Shown piece by piece: positions 8,609 through 17,522 of a stretch of 64,000 nt of DNA (the first letter of the stretch is position 1; every line of letters starts with the position of its first letter). The position numbers and the translations under genes are program-made. The DNA comes from an uncultured Eggerthellaceae bacterium (GTDB lineage Bacteria > Actinomycetota > Coriobacteriia > Coriobacteriales > Eggerthellaceae). The notes below the pieces were generated by a model. The model saw only the letters and a program-made list of their open reading frames with translations. It had not been told where the DNA came from and ran no database searches. The DNA lies in the NCBI GenBank assembly GCA_934617425.1, contig CAKTUD010000002.1:1-64000 (forward strand), read 5' to 3'.

Positions 8609-11299
8609 ATGGTACAAGGCGAATCTATTGGCACCGCGGTGCTGCAGGTGGGTGGCAAAGTTTACAGCTACTATCCTGTTTCGCAGGTGGAGGGCTACGA
8701 GAGGCTGCCGTATTCGTTGACGATCTTGTTGGAGAACGTGCTGCGTTGCGTGAAAGACCACGATGAGGCGCGCGAGCTTTCTCGTCGTGTGGTTGATGCC
8801 GGGATTGCGGGCGAAGTGGGTGGCGAGGTTGAGTTCTCGCCGGCGCGCGTGCTCTTCCAGGATTTTACCGGAGTCCCCGTTTTCGTGGACTTCGCCGTTA
8901 TGCGCGAGGCATGCGCGAATCTCGGTGGCGATCCCAAGAAAATAAATCCGCAGGTTCCATGCGATTTGGTCATCGATCATTCGGTTATTGCCGACGAATT
9001 CGGTTGTCGGGCGGCGCTTGCCAAGAACATGGAGCTCGAATTCGAGCGGAACGGGGAGCGCTACAGTTTCCTTAAATGGGCGCAGCACTCGTTTGAAAAT
9101 GTGCGCATCGTTCCGCCAGGTGTGGGCATATGCCATCAGCTGAATATCGAGAAGTTCGCCAAGGGCGTTATGGTACGTTTGCCCGACGATTCGCTCGTCG
9201 ATGCTAGCCAAGCGTTTGCCATGGGCGATGATTTGCCGCTTGCTTATTTCGATACGCTAGTGGGCACCGACAGCCATACGCCTACCGCTAACGGAATAGG
9301 CGTGCTTGGTTGGGGCGTCGGCGGCATAGAGGCGGAGGCCGCGGCGCTTGGCCAGCCCATAACCACGCTCGTTCCCAAAGTAGTGGGCGTGCGCCTGATG
9401 GGCAAGTTGCCCGAGGGCGTTGCTGCTATGGATGCGGCTCTCTTCTTTGCGCAGACCCTGCGTGATAAGGGCGTGGTGGGCTGTTTTGTCGAGTGCTTTG
9501 GCCCGGGACTTTCTAGCTTGAGCGCCACACAGCGCGCGTGCATTTCCAATATGACGCCGGAATACGGTAGCACGTGCACGCTGTTTCCGATTGATGCCCA
9601 AACTCTCGATTATCTGCGTTTGACGGGGCGCTCGGCCGATCAGGTTGCGTTGGTGGAATCTTATGCGCACGCTCAGGGGTTATGGCACGACCCTGCTTTG
9701 CCCGAACGTGTTTATTCCGACGTGGTCGAAATCGATTTGTCGCAACTTGCACCTTCTGTTTCCGGTCCTTCGAGGCCGCATGATCGTTTTGACCGCGCCG
9801 AGGCCAGGAAGCGTTTCCGTGAAATCTGCGAGAATCGCGGTCTTGCTCGCGCCACAGCGAAAATCCAGCTCGGCGATAACGAATACGAGCTAACGCACGG
9901 GGCGATTGCCATAGCTGCCGTCACCAGCTGCACCACAGCTACCGATCCGCGCATGATGCTCGCGTGCGGTTTGCTTGCGAAAAACGCCGCCGCGGCGGGT
10001 CTTGCGCCCAAGCCGTGGGTGAAATGCGTGTATGCGCCCGGCAGCCACGCGGTTCAGCAGCTCATCGAGCGGGCCGGTTTGTCCGAGGGGCTGCAGTCGC
10101 TGGGATTCAGCACGTGCGGTTTCGGGTGCATGAGCTGCATCGGCAATTCGGGGCCGATAATTCCAGAGATGTACGGGGTATGCGACAAGATCGAACTTGC
10201 AAGTGTGCTTTCGGGCAATCGCAATTTCGAGGGTAGAATTTCCCCCAATGTTTCTCAGAACTACCTTATGGCGCCTGCATCCGTTATTGCTTACGCGTTG
10301 GCGGGTACGGTTGATATCGATTTCGAAAGCGAACCTCTTGGTAAAGATGCGCAAGGCGCCTCCGTTTACCTGCGCGACATCTGGCCGAGCGATGCGCAGG
10401 TCGATGAGCTGATGGCGCATTGCGTCGATGACTCTCTTTATGCTGACAGCCAAATAGGGATGTTCGATGGCACCGAGGCATGGCAGGCGCTCGATTCCGG
10501 CGAAGGCGATTTGTTCTCGTGGGATGATTCCTCGACGTATGTGCGTCGCGCTCCTTATTTCGATGGGATGGAGCGGAATCCGCGCGATGTCGTTCCTGTT
10601 TCCGGTGCACGTGTTTTGGCCAAACTAGGCGATTTCATAACCACCGACCACATCTCGCCGGCTGGCGCGATAGCGCCTGATTCGCCTGCGGCCAGGTATT
10701 TGGAGAAGCGTGGCGTGGCGCCTACCGATTTCAATACCTATGGCGCGCGGCGTGGCAACCACGAGGTGATGGCGCGCGGCACTTTCGCCAACGTGAAGCT
10801 GCGCAACGAGCTTGCAAGCAAACAGGGTGGATGGTCGTTCGACTTTGCGAAGGCCACCGAGAAACCGCTTTTTGAGGTTGCGGAGAGTTATCGTGAACAA
10901 GCCGTGCCCTGCATCGTGCTGGCGGGGAAGATGTACGGCAGCGGTTCGTCGCGCGATTGGGCTGCGAAGGGTCCCATGCTTTTGGGAGTGCGTGCGGTTA
11001 TCGCCGAGAGCTTTGAGAGGATCCATCGTTCGAACCTTATAGGAATGGGCATTCTCCCGCTGCAGTTCAAAGAAGGTGAAAACGCTGCGACATTGGGCCT
11101 TGACGGCTCCGAGGTGTTCGACATCGCACCTGTTGACTTTCGCGGAGGGTTGCCGCAGCCGCGCGAGGTTCACGTGATAGCGCGTCGAGATGGTGCCGAG
11201 GTTGGTTTTGATGCCATCGTGCGCGTCGACACTCCGACCGAGGGACGTTATTACGCAAATGGCGGTATTTTGCAGTATGTTTTGCGCCAGCTGATCTAA
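8609..11299 (+). CDS. acnA: Aconitate hydratase, AcnA type
   Basis: Citrate/isocitrate isomerisation through cis-aconitate with a [4Fe-4S] cluster; 896 aa, normal AcnA length. Substrate and cluster motifs include DSHTPTANGIGVLGWGVGG, the first cluster Cys in TSCTTATDP, and the other two in GFGCMSCIGNSGP. The swivel domain with its GSSRDWAAKG motif is at the C-terminus. The usual TSCTNTSNP motif is altered here (Asn to Thr after the Cys-Thr pair). ATG 8609 is preferred over 8588 because GGGAGGG lies just upstream. No other TCA-cycle gene is adjacent. Confidence 0.95.
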   Translation: MVQGESIGTAVLQVGGKVYSYYPVSQVEGYERLPYSLTILLENVLRCVKDHDEARELSRRVVDAGIAGEVGGEVEFSPARVLFQDFTGVPVFVDFAVMREACANLGGDPKKINPQVPCDLVIDHSVIADEFGCRAALAKNMELEFERNGERYSFLKWAQHSFENVRIVPPGVGICHQLNIEKFAKGVMVRLPDDSLVDASQAFAMGDDLPLAYFDTLVGTDSHTPTANGIGVLGWGVGGIEAEAAALGQPITTLVPKVVGVRLMGKLPEGVAAMDAALFFAQTLRDKGVVGCFVECFGPGLSSLSATQRACISNMTPEYGSTCTLFPIDAQTLDYLRLTGRSADQVALVESYAHAQGLWHDPALPERVYSDVVEIDLSQLAPSVSGPSRPHDRFDRAEARKRFREICENRGLARATAKIQLGDNEYELTHGAIAIAAVTSCTTATDPRMMLACGLLAKNAAAAGLAPKPWVKCVYAPGSHAVQQLIERAGLSEGLQSLGFSTCGFGCMSCIGNSGPIIPEMYGVCDKIELASVLSGNRNFEGRISPNVSQNYLMAPASVIAYALAGTVDIDFESEPLGKDAQGASVYLRDIWPSDAQVDELMAHCVDDSLYADSQIGMFDGTEAWQALDSGEGDLFSWDDSSTYVRRAPYFDGMERNPRDVVPVSGARVLAKLGDFITTDHISPAGAIAPDSPAARYLEKRGVAPTDFNTYGARRGNHEVMARGTFANVKLRNELASKQGGWSFDFAKATEKPLFEVAESYREQAVPCIVLAGKMYGSGSSRDWAAKGPMLLGVRAVIAESFERIHRSNLIGMGILPLQFKEGENAATLGLDGSEVFDIAPVDFRGGLPQPREVHVIARRDGAEVGFDAIVRVDTPTEGRYYANGGILQYVLRQLI

Positions 11300-11401
11300 C
11301 GGAAAGTTGACGGGAAGTCCTCTAATCGAGCGATGGCGTCGTGGTCCGGGTTGGCGTTTGGTATAGTTGAGGAAATGTTCAACTACATGAACGGAGACTA
11401 A

Positions 11402-13342
11402 ATGGCTCAATCAGGACTTGATTCCCTTTTGGAGGCCCTGAGGCAATCGGGTGTGGATCTCGGCGGCATGGGCGGCGGGGCTTCGGCCGATGCCGCCGAA
11501 GCTGAGGTCCACGAGGCTTCTTCCGCACGCACTGGCGACAATGCCGGGCAGGCTGGTCGCGGATCGCATGCGCACGGCGGCATGGGCGGTGGCGGAAATG
11601 GACAGAATCCCCTCGGTATCGATTTCAGCGAATTCGGCGACAAGGTTCGCGGCTGGACGCGCAAGACGATTATCGGCGTGGCGATTGCTTTCGTGCTGGT
11701 GCTTTTGGTTGCTTACTGGTGGTTTCATCCGCCTATCAGCATCAACAGCGTTGACACGTGGATGTTCGTTGCGATTTTCATCTTGCTGCCGCTGTTCTTG
11801 TTCTTTCGCGCGCGCTCGCGTACGTATGAGACCGGCAACAGCAAAACCGATCCCGACCAAACGAAGCACAAGAGCTTTCGCATTTTGTCGTTCATCCCTA
11901 TCGCCATCATCGCGGTGGGCTTGATCGGTGCGCTGCTTTCGCTTGATTTTTTCCCGGGTAATGCCCAGAAATACGCGAATGTGCTGCAGACGCAGCAGCT
12001 TAATTTCACCGACGACATACAAGAAGTTGATTACTCGCAGATTCCTGTCATCGACCACGATTCCGCCGAGCTTTTGGGCAATCGCGAAATGGGCTCGATT
12101 CCCGAGTATGTCAGTCAGTTCGAGGTGGATGATCTGTATAGTCAGATCAACTATCAGGGTACGCCGGTGCGCGTGAGCCCGCTTGGATATGCCGACTTGT
12201 TTAAATGGCTTACTAACCGCGAGAACGGAATCCCCGCTTATGCGCTGGTTGACATGACCACGCAAGATGCTCAGATTGTAAAACTCGATCAGGGCATGAA
12301 ATACACGGCTTCCGAACCATTGGCACGCAACATCGATCGCTACGTGCAGCTGAAATACCCCTTCTATATCTTTGACGAGAAGTCGTTTGAAATCGATGAG
12401 GATGGCCAGCCGTGGTGGGTGTGCCCCGTGCGCTCTTACACCATCGGCTTGTTCGGTGGCGAAACCATAAGCCGTGTGGTTTTGTGCAACGCCGTCACCG
12501 GTGAGTGCCAAGACATCGCTATTGGGGATGTTCCCCAATGGGTTGATCGCGCTTATCCTGCAAACCTGCTGATCAAGCAGTACAACTGGAGCGGTAAGTA
12601 CATCAACGGTTGGTTTAACTCGTGGTTGGGGCAGTCGGGCGTGTACCAGACGACCCCGGGCAAGAACGGCGAGAACGGTTACAACTATCTTGCCAAGGAT
12701 GATGACGTATGGGTTTACACAGGTGTCACTTCGGCGACGTCTGACAGCTCGATCATCGGCTTTGTTCTTATAAACCAGCGTACGGCCGAGTCGCATTATT
12801 ATTCGATTTCGGGTGCGACGGAGGATTCGGCTCAGGAATCCGCCGAGGGCCAGGTTCAGAATCTACGTTATACCGCCACGTTCCCCATATTGATCAATGT
12901 CGCCAACCAGCCTACGTATTTCATGGCCCTGAAAGACGCTGCGGGGTTGGTCAAGCAGTTTGCGATGATTGATATTCAGCGCTATCAGAACGTTGCCGTG
13001 GGCGATACCGTGGCGTCGTGCCAGAAGTCCTATGAGGCGCTGCTTGCCACAAACGGCGTGCTTTCTGGCGACGATGCGGCCGATCTTAGCAATCTGAGTA
13101 ACGCGCAGGGTACTATCCGCACGTTGGCGCAGGGGGTTGTCGACGGCAATTCGCATTTCTACGTGACGCTTAGCGGCGACGGGCATATTTACGATTTCGC
13201 GTTGCCCGGTTTGGTTGAGATCGCCGCCTACGGCGTGGGCGATAGCATCAGCTTCAGCTATATCGAAGGTGACCCGACAAGCCCCGCTCAGGCAATAAAG
13301 AGTGCAGTATCTACGGCATCGGAGGATACGCAAGCGGCTTAA
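11402..13342 (+). CDS. Large membrane protein with long extracytoplasmic domain, unknown function
   Basis: 646 aa. The N-terminal 80 residues are Gly/Ala/Ser-rich and low complexity, then three hydrophobic segments (about 92-112, 119-137, 158-180), then about 460 hydrophilic residues rich in beta-strand patterns, probably outside the membrane. The final 70 residues look like a small beta-barrel fold (inference). GGAGACTAA precedes the ATG and a strong terminator follows, so the gene is its own unit. I recognise no family; a role in envelope homeostasis would be a guess. Confidence 0.7.
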   Translation: MAQSGLDSLLEALRQSGVDLGGMGGGASADAAEAEVHEASSARTGDNAGQAGRGSHAHGGMGGGGNGQNPLGIDFSEFGDKVRGWTRKTIIGVAIAFVLVLLVAYWWFHPPISINSVDTWMFVAIFILLPLFLFFRARSRTYETGNSKTDPDQTKHKSFRILSFIPIAIIAVGLIGALLSLDFFPGNAQKYANVLQTQQLNFTDDIQEVDYSQIPVIDHDSAELLGNREMGSIPEYVSQFEVDDLYSQINYQGTPVRVSPLGYADLFKWLTNRENGIPAYALVDMTTQDAQIVKLDQGMKYTASEPLARNIDRYVQLKYPFYIFDEKSFEIDEDGQPWWVCPVRSYTIGLFGGETISRVVLCNAVTGECQDIAIGDVPQWVDRAYPANLLIKQYNWSGKYINGWFNSWLGQSGVYQTTPGKNGENGYNYLAKDDDVWVYTGVTSATSDSSIIGFVLINQRTAESHYYSISGATEDSAQESAEGQVQNLRYTATFPILINVANQPTYFMALKDAAGLVKQFAMIDIQRYQNVAVGDTVASCQKSYEALLATNGVLSGDDAADLSNLSNAQGTIRTLAQGVVDGNSHFYVTLSGDGHIYDFALPGLVEIAAYGVGDSISFSYIEGDPTSPAQAIKSAVSTASEDTQAA

Positions 13343-13373
13343 AGGACGACTCGCTCGGTATTCGTTTTGAGAT

Positions 13374-13411
13374 AAGCCCTGCCTTCTCGTTTGGGAAGGC
13401 AGGGCTTTTTG
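13374..13411 (+). terminator. Intrinsic terminator after the unknown membrane protein
   Basis: 13-bp perfect stem AAGCCCTGCCTTC / GAAGGCAGGGCTT (13374-13386, 13395-13407) followed by TTTTTG. Confidence 0.85.
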
Positions 13412-13444
13412 CTTCTTGCTAAGGGATTGCGGAAATATGGAGGG

Positions 13445-13456
13445 TTGTTGTAAAGT
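13445..13456 (+). promoter_or_regulatory. Putative promoter of the first DASS transporter
   Basis: TTGTTGTAAAGT recurs almost exactly upstream of the second transporter gene (TTGCTGTAAAGT at 15486). TAAAGT would be the -10; TTGCGG lies 18 nt upstream as a weak -35. The distance from the -10 to the ATG is about 162 nt here and 158 nt at the second gene, supporting a common promoter and leader arrangement. Confidence 0.4.
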
Positions 13457-13617
13457 ATGGACGTTATGTGTCGGCTTAGCGACAAACTGGTGAATAAGGC
13501 TTCGCAGGTCTTTATTTTTTAGGAAATTCCCTTGCTGGTTTATTGCCCATCCGACATATGTCAGCGGTGTCGCGGCGTAGTAGGAGCGCAGCGGCACTAA
13601 AGTAGGAAGGGAGAAAA

Positions 13618-15111
13618 ATGGCTGAAAAGGCCCAAAAGAAGGAGAAGAAGGACCTGTACTGGGTACATGTCGTCATCGGCTTCGTGCTCTTGTTCTTGTT
13701 CTCGTATGTTGTTCCCGCGCCTTCGCCCATCACGCCTCTTGGCATGAAGATCGTCGGCGCATTCGTCATGATGGTGTACACGTGGTCGACCGTGGGCACC
13801 CTGTGGCCGAGCTTGCTCGGTTTGTTCTTCGTCGGCATTTCCGGTATTGGCGGCGACGCCGGCTTCAATGGCGTTTGGATGAAGGCCGTCGGCAACTACA
13901 CCGTGCTGTTGGTTTTGTTCGGCATGGTTTTGTTCGGCGCTGTGGATACCGTGGGTGATACGCTCTACATCACGAAGTGGATTCTCACGCGCAAGCTCAT
14001 CGCCGGACGCCCAATCGTGTTCATTGCGCTGTTCTATTGCTGCTGTGCTGTTTTGGCGGGCTTGATCAGCCCGATCACTGGCTTGATCATCGTGTGGCCT
14101 ATCGCGTTGCGCGTTATCGAGACCATGGGCATCACGCGCGAAGACGCTGCTTGGAAGTACTTCTTCGTGGGTATGTTCTTGTCTATGACGCTGGCTCAGC
14201 CGTTCTTGCCGTTTAAGGGCGCTGCTCTTATTCCGGTCGCCGCCTATCAGAGCATGACCAGCACGCAGATGCCTATCCTGGCTCATATGCTGGTCGACTT
14301 GATCATGGTTGTCTTGATCATGGCCATCTACCTTGTCTTGCTGAAGCTCTTGCGCGTCGATCTTTCCAAGATGAAGGCCGTTACGCCCGAGATGATCGAA
14401 GAGCAGATGCCGCTGCCTCCGATGGACATGCGCCAGAAGGCGTTCCTTTGGATGATTCCTATCTATATCCTTTTGCTCATCGTTCCTTCGTTCATGCCCA
14501 AGACCAACCCTGTTGCCGCGTTCCTCAACAGCACGCTGGGCGTTCTTGGCGTGACGGTTGCCATCTTCGTGGTCTTCTTGATCGTGCGTTTCGAGGGCAA
14601 GCCGATGCTCGACATGAAGGAAGTCGCCTACAAGCAGTTCAACTGGGGCATCTTCTTCATGATCGCCGCAGCCGTGTTCACCGCTAACCAGCTTTCCAAT
14701 GAGGCGACGGGCGTTTCCGCTTGGCTCGTCCAGGTGCTGAACCCGATCCTGGGCGGCCAGTCCGAGATGGGCTTCGTGGCCATCATGTTCACCGTTGCTC
14801 TGCTGATCACCAACTTCGCGAACAACGCCGCTATGGCTGTCGTTCTTCTGCCGGTTGTCATCTCGTTCTCCGAGCAGTTGGGTATCGCCTCTATGCCGGT
14901 TGCCTTGGGCGTCATCCTAATGGTGTTCGTCGCCATGCTGACCCCCGCCGCATCCCCGCATGCAGGCATGATGTGGGGCCGCAAGGACATCTACTCCGCA
15001 GGCGACATCATGTCCATCGGCTTGCCGATGTGCATCATCACCTTGGTCATGTACGTTTTGGTCGGCTATCCGTTGGCTAAGTTCCTGCTCGCCGCTTTTG
15101 GCGCGATTTAA
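13618..15111 (+). CDS. DASS/SLC13-type anion transporter, first of three
   Basis: 497 aa, 11-13 predicted membrane segments. It contains a motif like the second conserved Asn-Thr repeat region of sodium-coupled dicarboxylate/sulfate carriers (LLITNFANNAAMAVVLLPV) and a conserved TPAASPHAGMMWGRKD near the C-terminus. Substrate is not evident; C4-dicarboxylates or another divalent anion are plausible. Shine-Dalgarno GGAAGGGAG precedes the ATG. The gene is flanked by a terminator on each side and is followed by two close paralogues. Codons are biased to C-ending forms, suggesting strong expression. Confidence 0.85.
   Translation: MAEKAQKKEKKDLYWVHVVIGFVLLFLFSYVVPAPSPITPLGMKIVGAFVMMVYTWSTVGTLWPSLLGLFFVGISGIGGDAGFNGVWMKAVGNYTVLLVLFGMVLFGAVDTVGDTLYITKWILTRKLIAGRPIVFIALFYCCCAVLAGLISPITGLIIVWPIALRVIETMGITREDAAWKYFFVGMFLSMTLAQPFLPFKGAALIPVAAYQSMTSTQMPILAHMLVDLIMVVLIMAIYLVLLKLLRVDLSKMKAVTPEMIEEQMPLPPMDMRQKAFLWMIPIYILLLIVPSFMPKTNPVAAFLNSTLGVLGVTVAIFVVFLIVRFEGKPMLDMKEVAYKQFNWGIFFMIAAAVFTANQLSNEATGVSAWLVQVLNPILGGQSEMGFVAIMFTVALLITNFANNAAMAVVLLPVVISFSEQLGIASMPVALGVILMVFVAMLTPAASPHAGMMWGRKDIYSAGDIMSIGLPMCIITLVMYVLVGYPLAKFLLAAFGAI
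14596..14684 (+). repeat. 89-nt segment identical to one in the second transporter gene
   Basis: Identical over 89 nt to 16627-16715. It encodes the conserved GKPMLDMKEVAYKQF region and the following membrane segment, while flanking codons differ at third positions. Further long identical runs follow in both genes (GGCGGCCAGTCCGAGATGGG region and the NFANNAA region). This looks like recent gene conversion or strong conservation of optimal codons. Confidence 0.7.
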
Positions 15112-15151
15112 GGACTCGCGAAAGCGATAGCGCAAGATTCCTACGCTTGCA

Positions 15152-15185
15152 AAACCCGCAGCTCGCTTTGAGCTGCGGGTTTTTT
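15152..15185 (+). terminator. Intrinsic terminator after the first transporter
   Basis: 13-bp stem AAACCCGCAGCTC / GAGCTGCGGGTTT with loop GCTTT, running into a T-tract ending at 15185. Confidence 0.88.
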
Positions 15186-15654
15186 ACTAGTCGTTTTTCG
15201 TCGAGGTGGGTGATTTGCCTCTCTGATTGCCGCTTTTGTGCAATATTCGGGAAGGTCGAAGGTTCGATATAACCGAATATTCGATTTGTGAAGGGGGTCA
15301 AAGCGATTTTTCGGTTAGCGGTTTTCCTTTGTTCGAAGCGAATCACGGCGCTTCATTTCTTGACAATAATCATTTGAACTGGGGAAATGCAAGATAGCGA
15401 CCAATTGAAGTACGCTTTGCGATAACGCTTGGCTATCGCTAGGGGATTCTTTACATAAAAGATAGCTATATCGAATCTTCAAAACTTGCTGTAAAGTGTT
15501 CATGTTGTGTTGGGCAAGTGTCTACGATTTGAAGAAAGATGTTCTCCATTATGTAGGAAATGGAAGCATCGATGGGAAAGGCAGACATTTGGCCAACTTA
15601 ATCCTCTGCGAGGCCCGCTTTCCGTCTCGCAGATAAATAAGGAAAGGGAGAAAG
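15186..15654 (+). promoter_or_regulatory. Long intergenic regulatory region before the second transporter
   Basis: No gene is evident. It holds a 9-bp inverted repeat AATATTCGG / CCGAATATT (15242-15250, 15273-15281), three copies of GATAGC on both strands (15393, 15432, 15461), a putative TAAAGT -10 (15492-15497) and, in the transcribed leader, an 8-bp hairpin TCTGCGAG / CTCGCAGA (15605-15612, 15626-15633) just before GGAAAGGGAG. The 540-nt gap is unusually long for this window and suggests complex control. Confidence 0.45.
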
Positions 15655-17142
15655 ATGGCTGAAACAGCTAAGAAAGAGAAGAAGGACTTGTACTACCTTC
15701 ATGTGGCCATTGGCTTCGTGATTCTAGTACTGTTCTCTTGGGTGATTCCTGCACCCGATCCCATCACGCCGCTTGGCATGAAGGTTGTCGGCGCCTTCCT
15801 GATGATGGTTTACACCTGGTCGACCATCGGCACTCTGTGGCCGAGTCTTTTGGGCTTGTTCTTCGTCGGCATTTCCGGTGTCGGCGGCGACGCTGGCTTC
15901 AACGGCGTCTGGATGCAGGCCGTTGGTAACTACACCGTACTGCTGACCCTCTTCGCTATGGTTCTTTTCGGTGCCGTGGACGAAGTTGGCGATACGCTCT
16001 ACATCTGCAAATGGTTGCTTACTCGTAAGATCTTCGCTGGTCGTCCTTATGTGTTCCTGGCGATCTTCTACCTGTGCTGCTTCGTTCTGTCCACCTTGGT
16101 CAGCCCGATTTCCGGTTTGATCATCATGTGGCCGATTTCTCTGCGCTTGGCTGAGACTATGGGCATCAAGCGCGAAGATGCTTTCTGGAAGTTCTTCTTC
16201 GTTGGCATGTTCCTTTGCATGACCTTGGGCCAGCCGTTCTTCCCCTTCATGGGCGCTCAGCTGATCCCGTGCTCCGCATTCGCTTCCATGACCGGCATCT
16301 CCATGCCGATGCTTCCCTACATGCTGGTGAACCTCATCATGACCTTCATCGTCATGGCTGTTTACCTGCTGCTCATCAAGCTTCTCCGCGTCGACATCTC
16401 CAAGCTGAAGGATGTTAACCCGCAGATGATCGAAGAGCAGATGCCGCTGCCTAAGATGAACCTGCAGCAGAAGGCATTCCTCTGGATGATCCCGCTTTAC
16501 CTTATCGCGTTGATCGTCCCGTCCTTCCTCCCGAAGGACAACCCGGTTGTCGCTTTCCTGAACTCCCTCGGCGTTCTGGGCACCACCGTTGCGTTCTTCG
16601 TGTTCTTCTTGGTTGCTCGCTACAACGGCAAGCCGATGCTCGACATGAAGGAAGTCGCCTACAAGCAGTTCAACTGGGGCATCTTCTTCATGATCGCCGC
16701 AGCCGTGTTCACCGCCAACCAGCTGTCTAGCTCCGCCACCGGCGTTTCCGCTTGGCTCGTTCAGGTGCTCGACCCGATCCTGGGCGGCCAGTCCGAGATG
16801 GGCTTCGTGGCCATCATGTTCACCGTTGCCCTGCTGATCACCAACTTCGCGAACAACGCCGCTATGGCTGTTGTCCTTCTGCCGGTTGTCATCCAGTTCT
16901 CTGCTAAGCTCGGCATCAGCCCGCTGCCGGTTGCCATGGGCGTCATCCTGATGGTGTTCGTCGCCATGCTGACCCCTGCCGCATCCCCGCATGCTGGCAT
17001 GATGTGGGGCCGCAAGGACATCTACAGCCCCGGCGAGATCATGTCCGTCGGTCTGCCGATGTGCGTGGTCACCTTGGTTGGCTACATCGTCATCGGTTAC
17101 CCGCTGGCAAAGATGCTCTGCTCTGCCTTTGGCGTGATCTAA
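15655..17142 (+). CDS. DASS/SLC13-type anion transporter, second of three
   Basis: 495 aa, closely similar along its whole length to the preceding and following genes. Membrane topology and motifs match (TNFANNAAMAVVLLPVV, SPHAGMMWGRKDIYSPGE). It shares an 89-nt identical stretch and other near-identical runs with the first gene, so the pair is probably recent or converted. It has its own terminator and long upstream region, so it can be regulated separately. Differences cluster in the N-terminal half, where substrate or kinetic divergence could lie (inference). Confidence 0.85.
   Translation: MAETAKKEKKDLYYLHVAIGFVILVLFSWVIPAPDPITPLGMKVVGAFLMMVYTWSTIGTLWPSLLGLFFVGISGVGGDAGFNGVWMQAVGNYTVLLTLFAMVLFGAVDEVGDTLYICKWLLTRKIFAGRPYVFLAIFYLCCFVLSTLVSPISGLIIMWPISLRLAETMGIKREDAFWKFFFVGMFLCMTLGQPFFPFMGAQLIPCSAFASMTGISMPMLPYMLVNLIMTFIVMAVYLLLIKLLRVDISKLKDVNPQMIEEQMPLPKMNLQQKAFLWMIPLYLIALIVPSFLPKDNPVVAFLNSLGVLGTTVAFFVFFLVARYNGKPMLDMKEVAYKQFNWGIFFMIAAAVFTANQLSSSATGVSAWLVQVLDPILGGQSEMGFVAIMFTVALLITNFANNAAMAVVLLPVVIQFSAKLGISPLPVAMGVILMVFVAMLTPAASPHAGMMWGRKDIYSPGEIMSVGLPMCVVTLVGYIVIGYPLAKMLCSAFGVI
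16627..16715 (+). repeat. 89-nt segment identical to one in the first transporter gene
   Basis: Second copy of the identical 89-nt segment at 14596-14684. Homologous recombination between the copies could delete or duplicate a transporter gene. Confidence 0.7.
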
Positions 17143-17176
17143 TCTGCATCGCGTAACGTCGAACCTACACGACACG

Positions 17177-17210
17177 AAAGGGAGCCTCCTTCGGGAGGCT
17201 CCCTTTTTTT
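17177..17210 (+). terminator. Intrinsic terminator after the second transporter
   Basis: 13-bp stem AAAGGGAGCCTCC / GGAGGCTCCCTTT with a 4-nt loop, followed by seven T. Confidence 0.9.
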
Positions 17211-17522
17211 GCATTGAGCATTTAGTCGGCGATAGTCTGAGCTGATGACGAAAGGCGTATATAGGAATCTTTCGTTGCGTGATCTGGGATGAACGGTCAG
17301 AAATAGCATTTAAGCGGGTCGTGTCAAGGAAGAAAGAACGTTTTTGTCGCTTTACGCATAATTATTTTTTATGGTGGTTTCGTGCGGCAAAGGAGCATTA
17401 TTTAGTGCGTTCTGTTACCGAGACGTTTGCCAATGGTAGGAATGGCGGACGTTCGCTAATGGGAACGCCGGCAACGTAATTGCTTTAGCTATGCAGGCAT
17501 AGAGTTTTAGGAAGGGAGAAAA
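17211..17522 (+). promoter_or_regulatory. Intergenic leader region before the third transporter
   Basis: No convincing gene; a 66-codon open frame at 17279-17479 has no ribosome site and odd composition. An AT-rich patch around 17351-17370 contains CATAAT (17357-17362), about 161 nt from the ATG, matching the -10 to ATG distance at the other two transporter genes. The Shine-Dalgarno (AGGAAGGGAGAAAA) is the same as at the first gene. Confidence 0.35.

Noticed and set aside
11411..12796. 461-codon antisense frame opposite the unknown membrane protein
   Set aside because: Biased composition, no start site, and the plus-strand gene has an SD and clear membrane segments.
15724..17214. 496-codon open frame antisense to the second transporter
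   Set aside because: Its His/Asp/Glu-rich composition is the mirror of a hydrophobic gene, there is no ribosome site, and similar frames lie opposite the other paralogues.
17279..17479. 66-codon frame in the leader of the third transporter
   Set aside because: No ribosome site, Arg/Phe-rich random-looking sequence, and it runs through the promoter-like patch.
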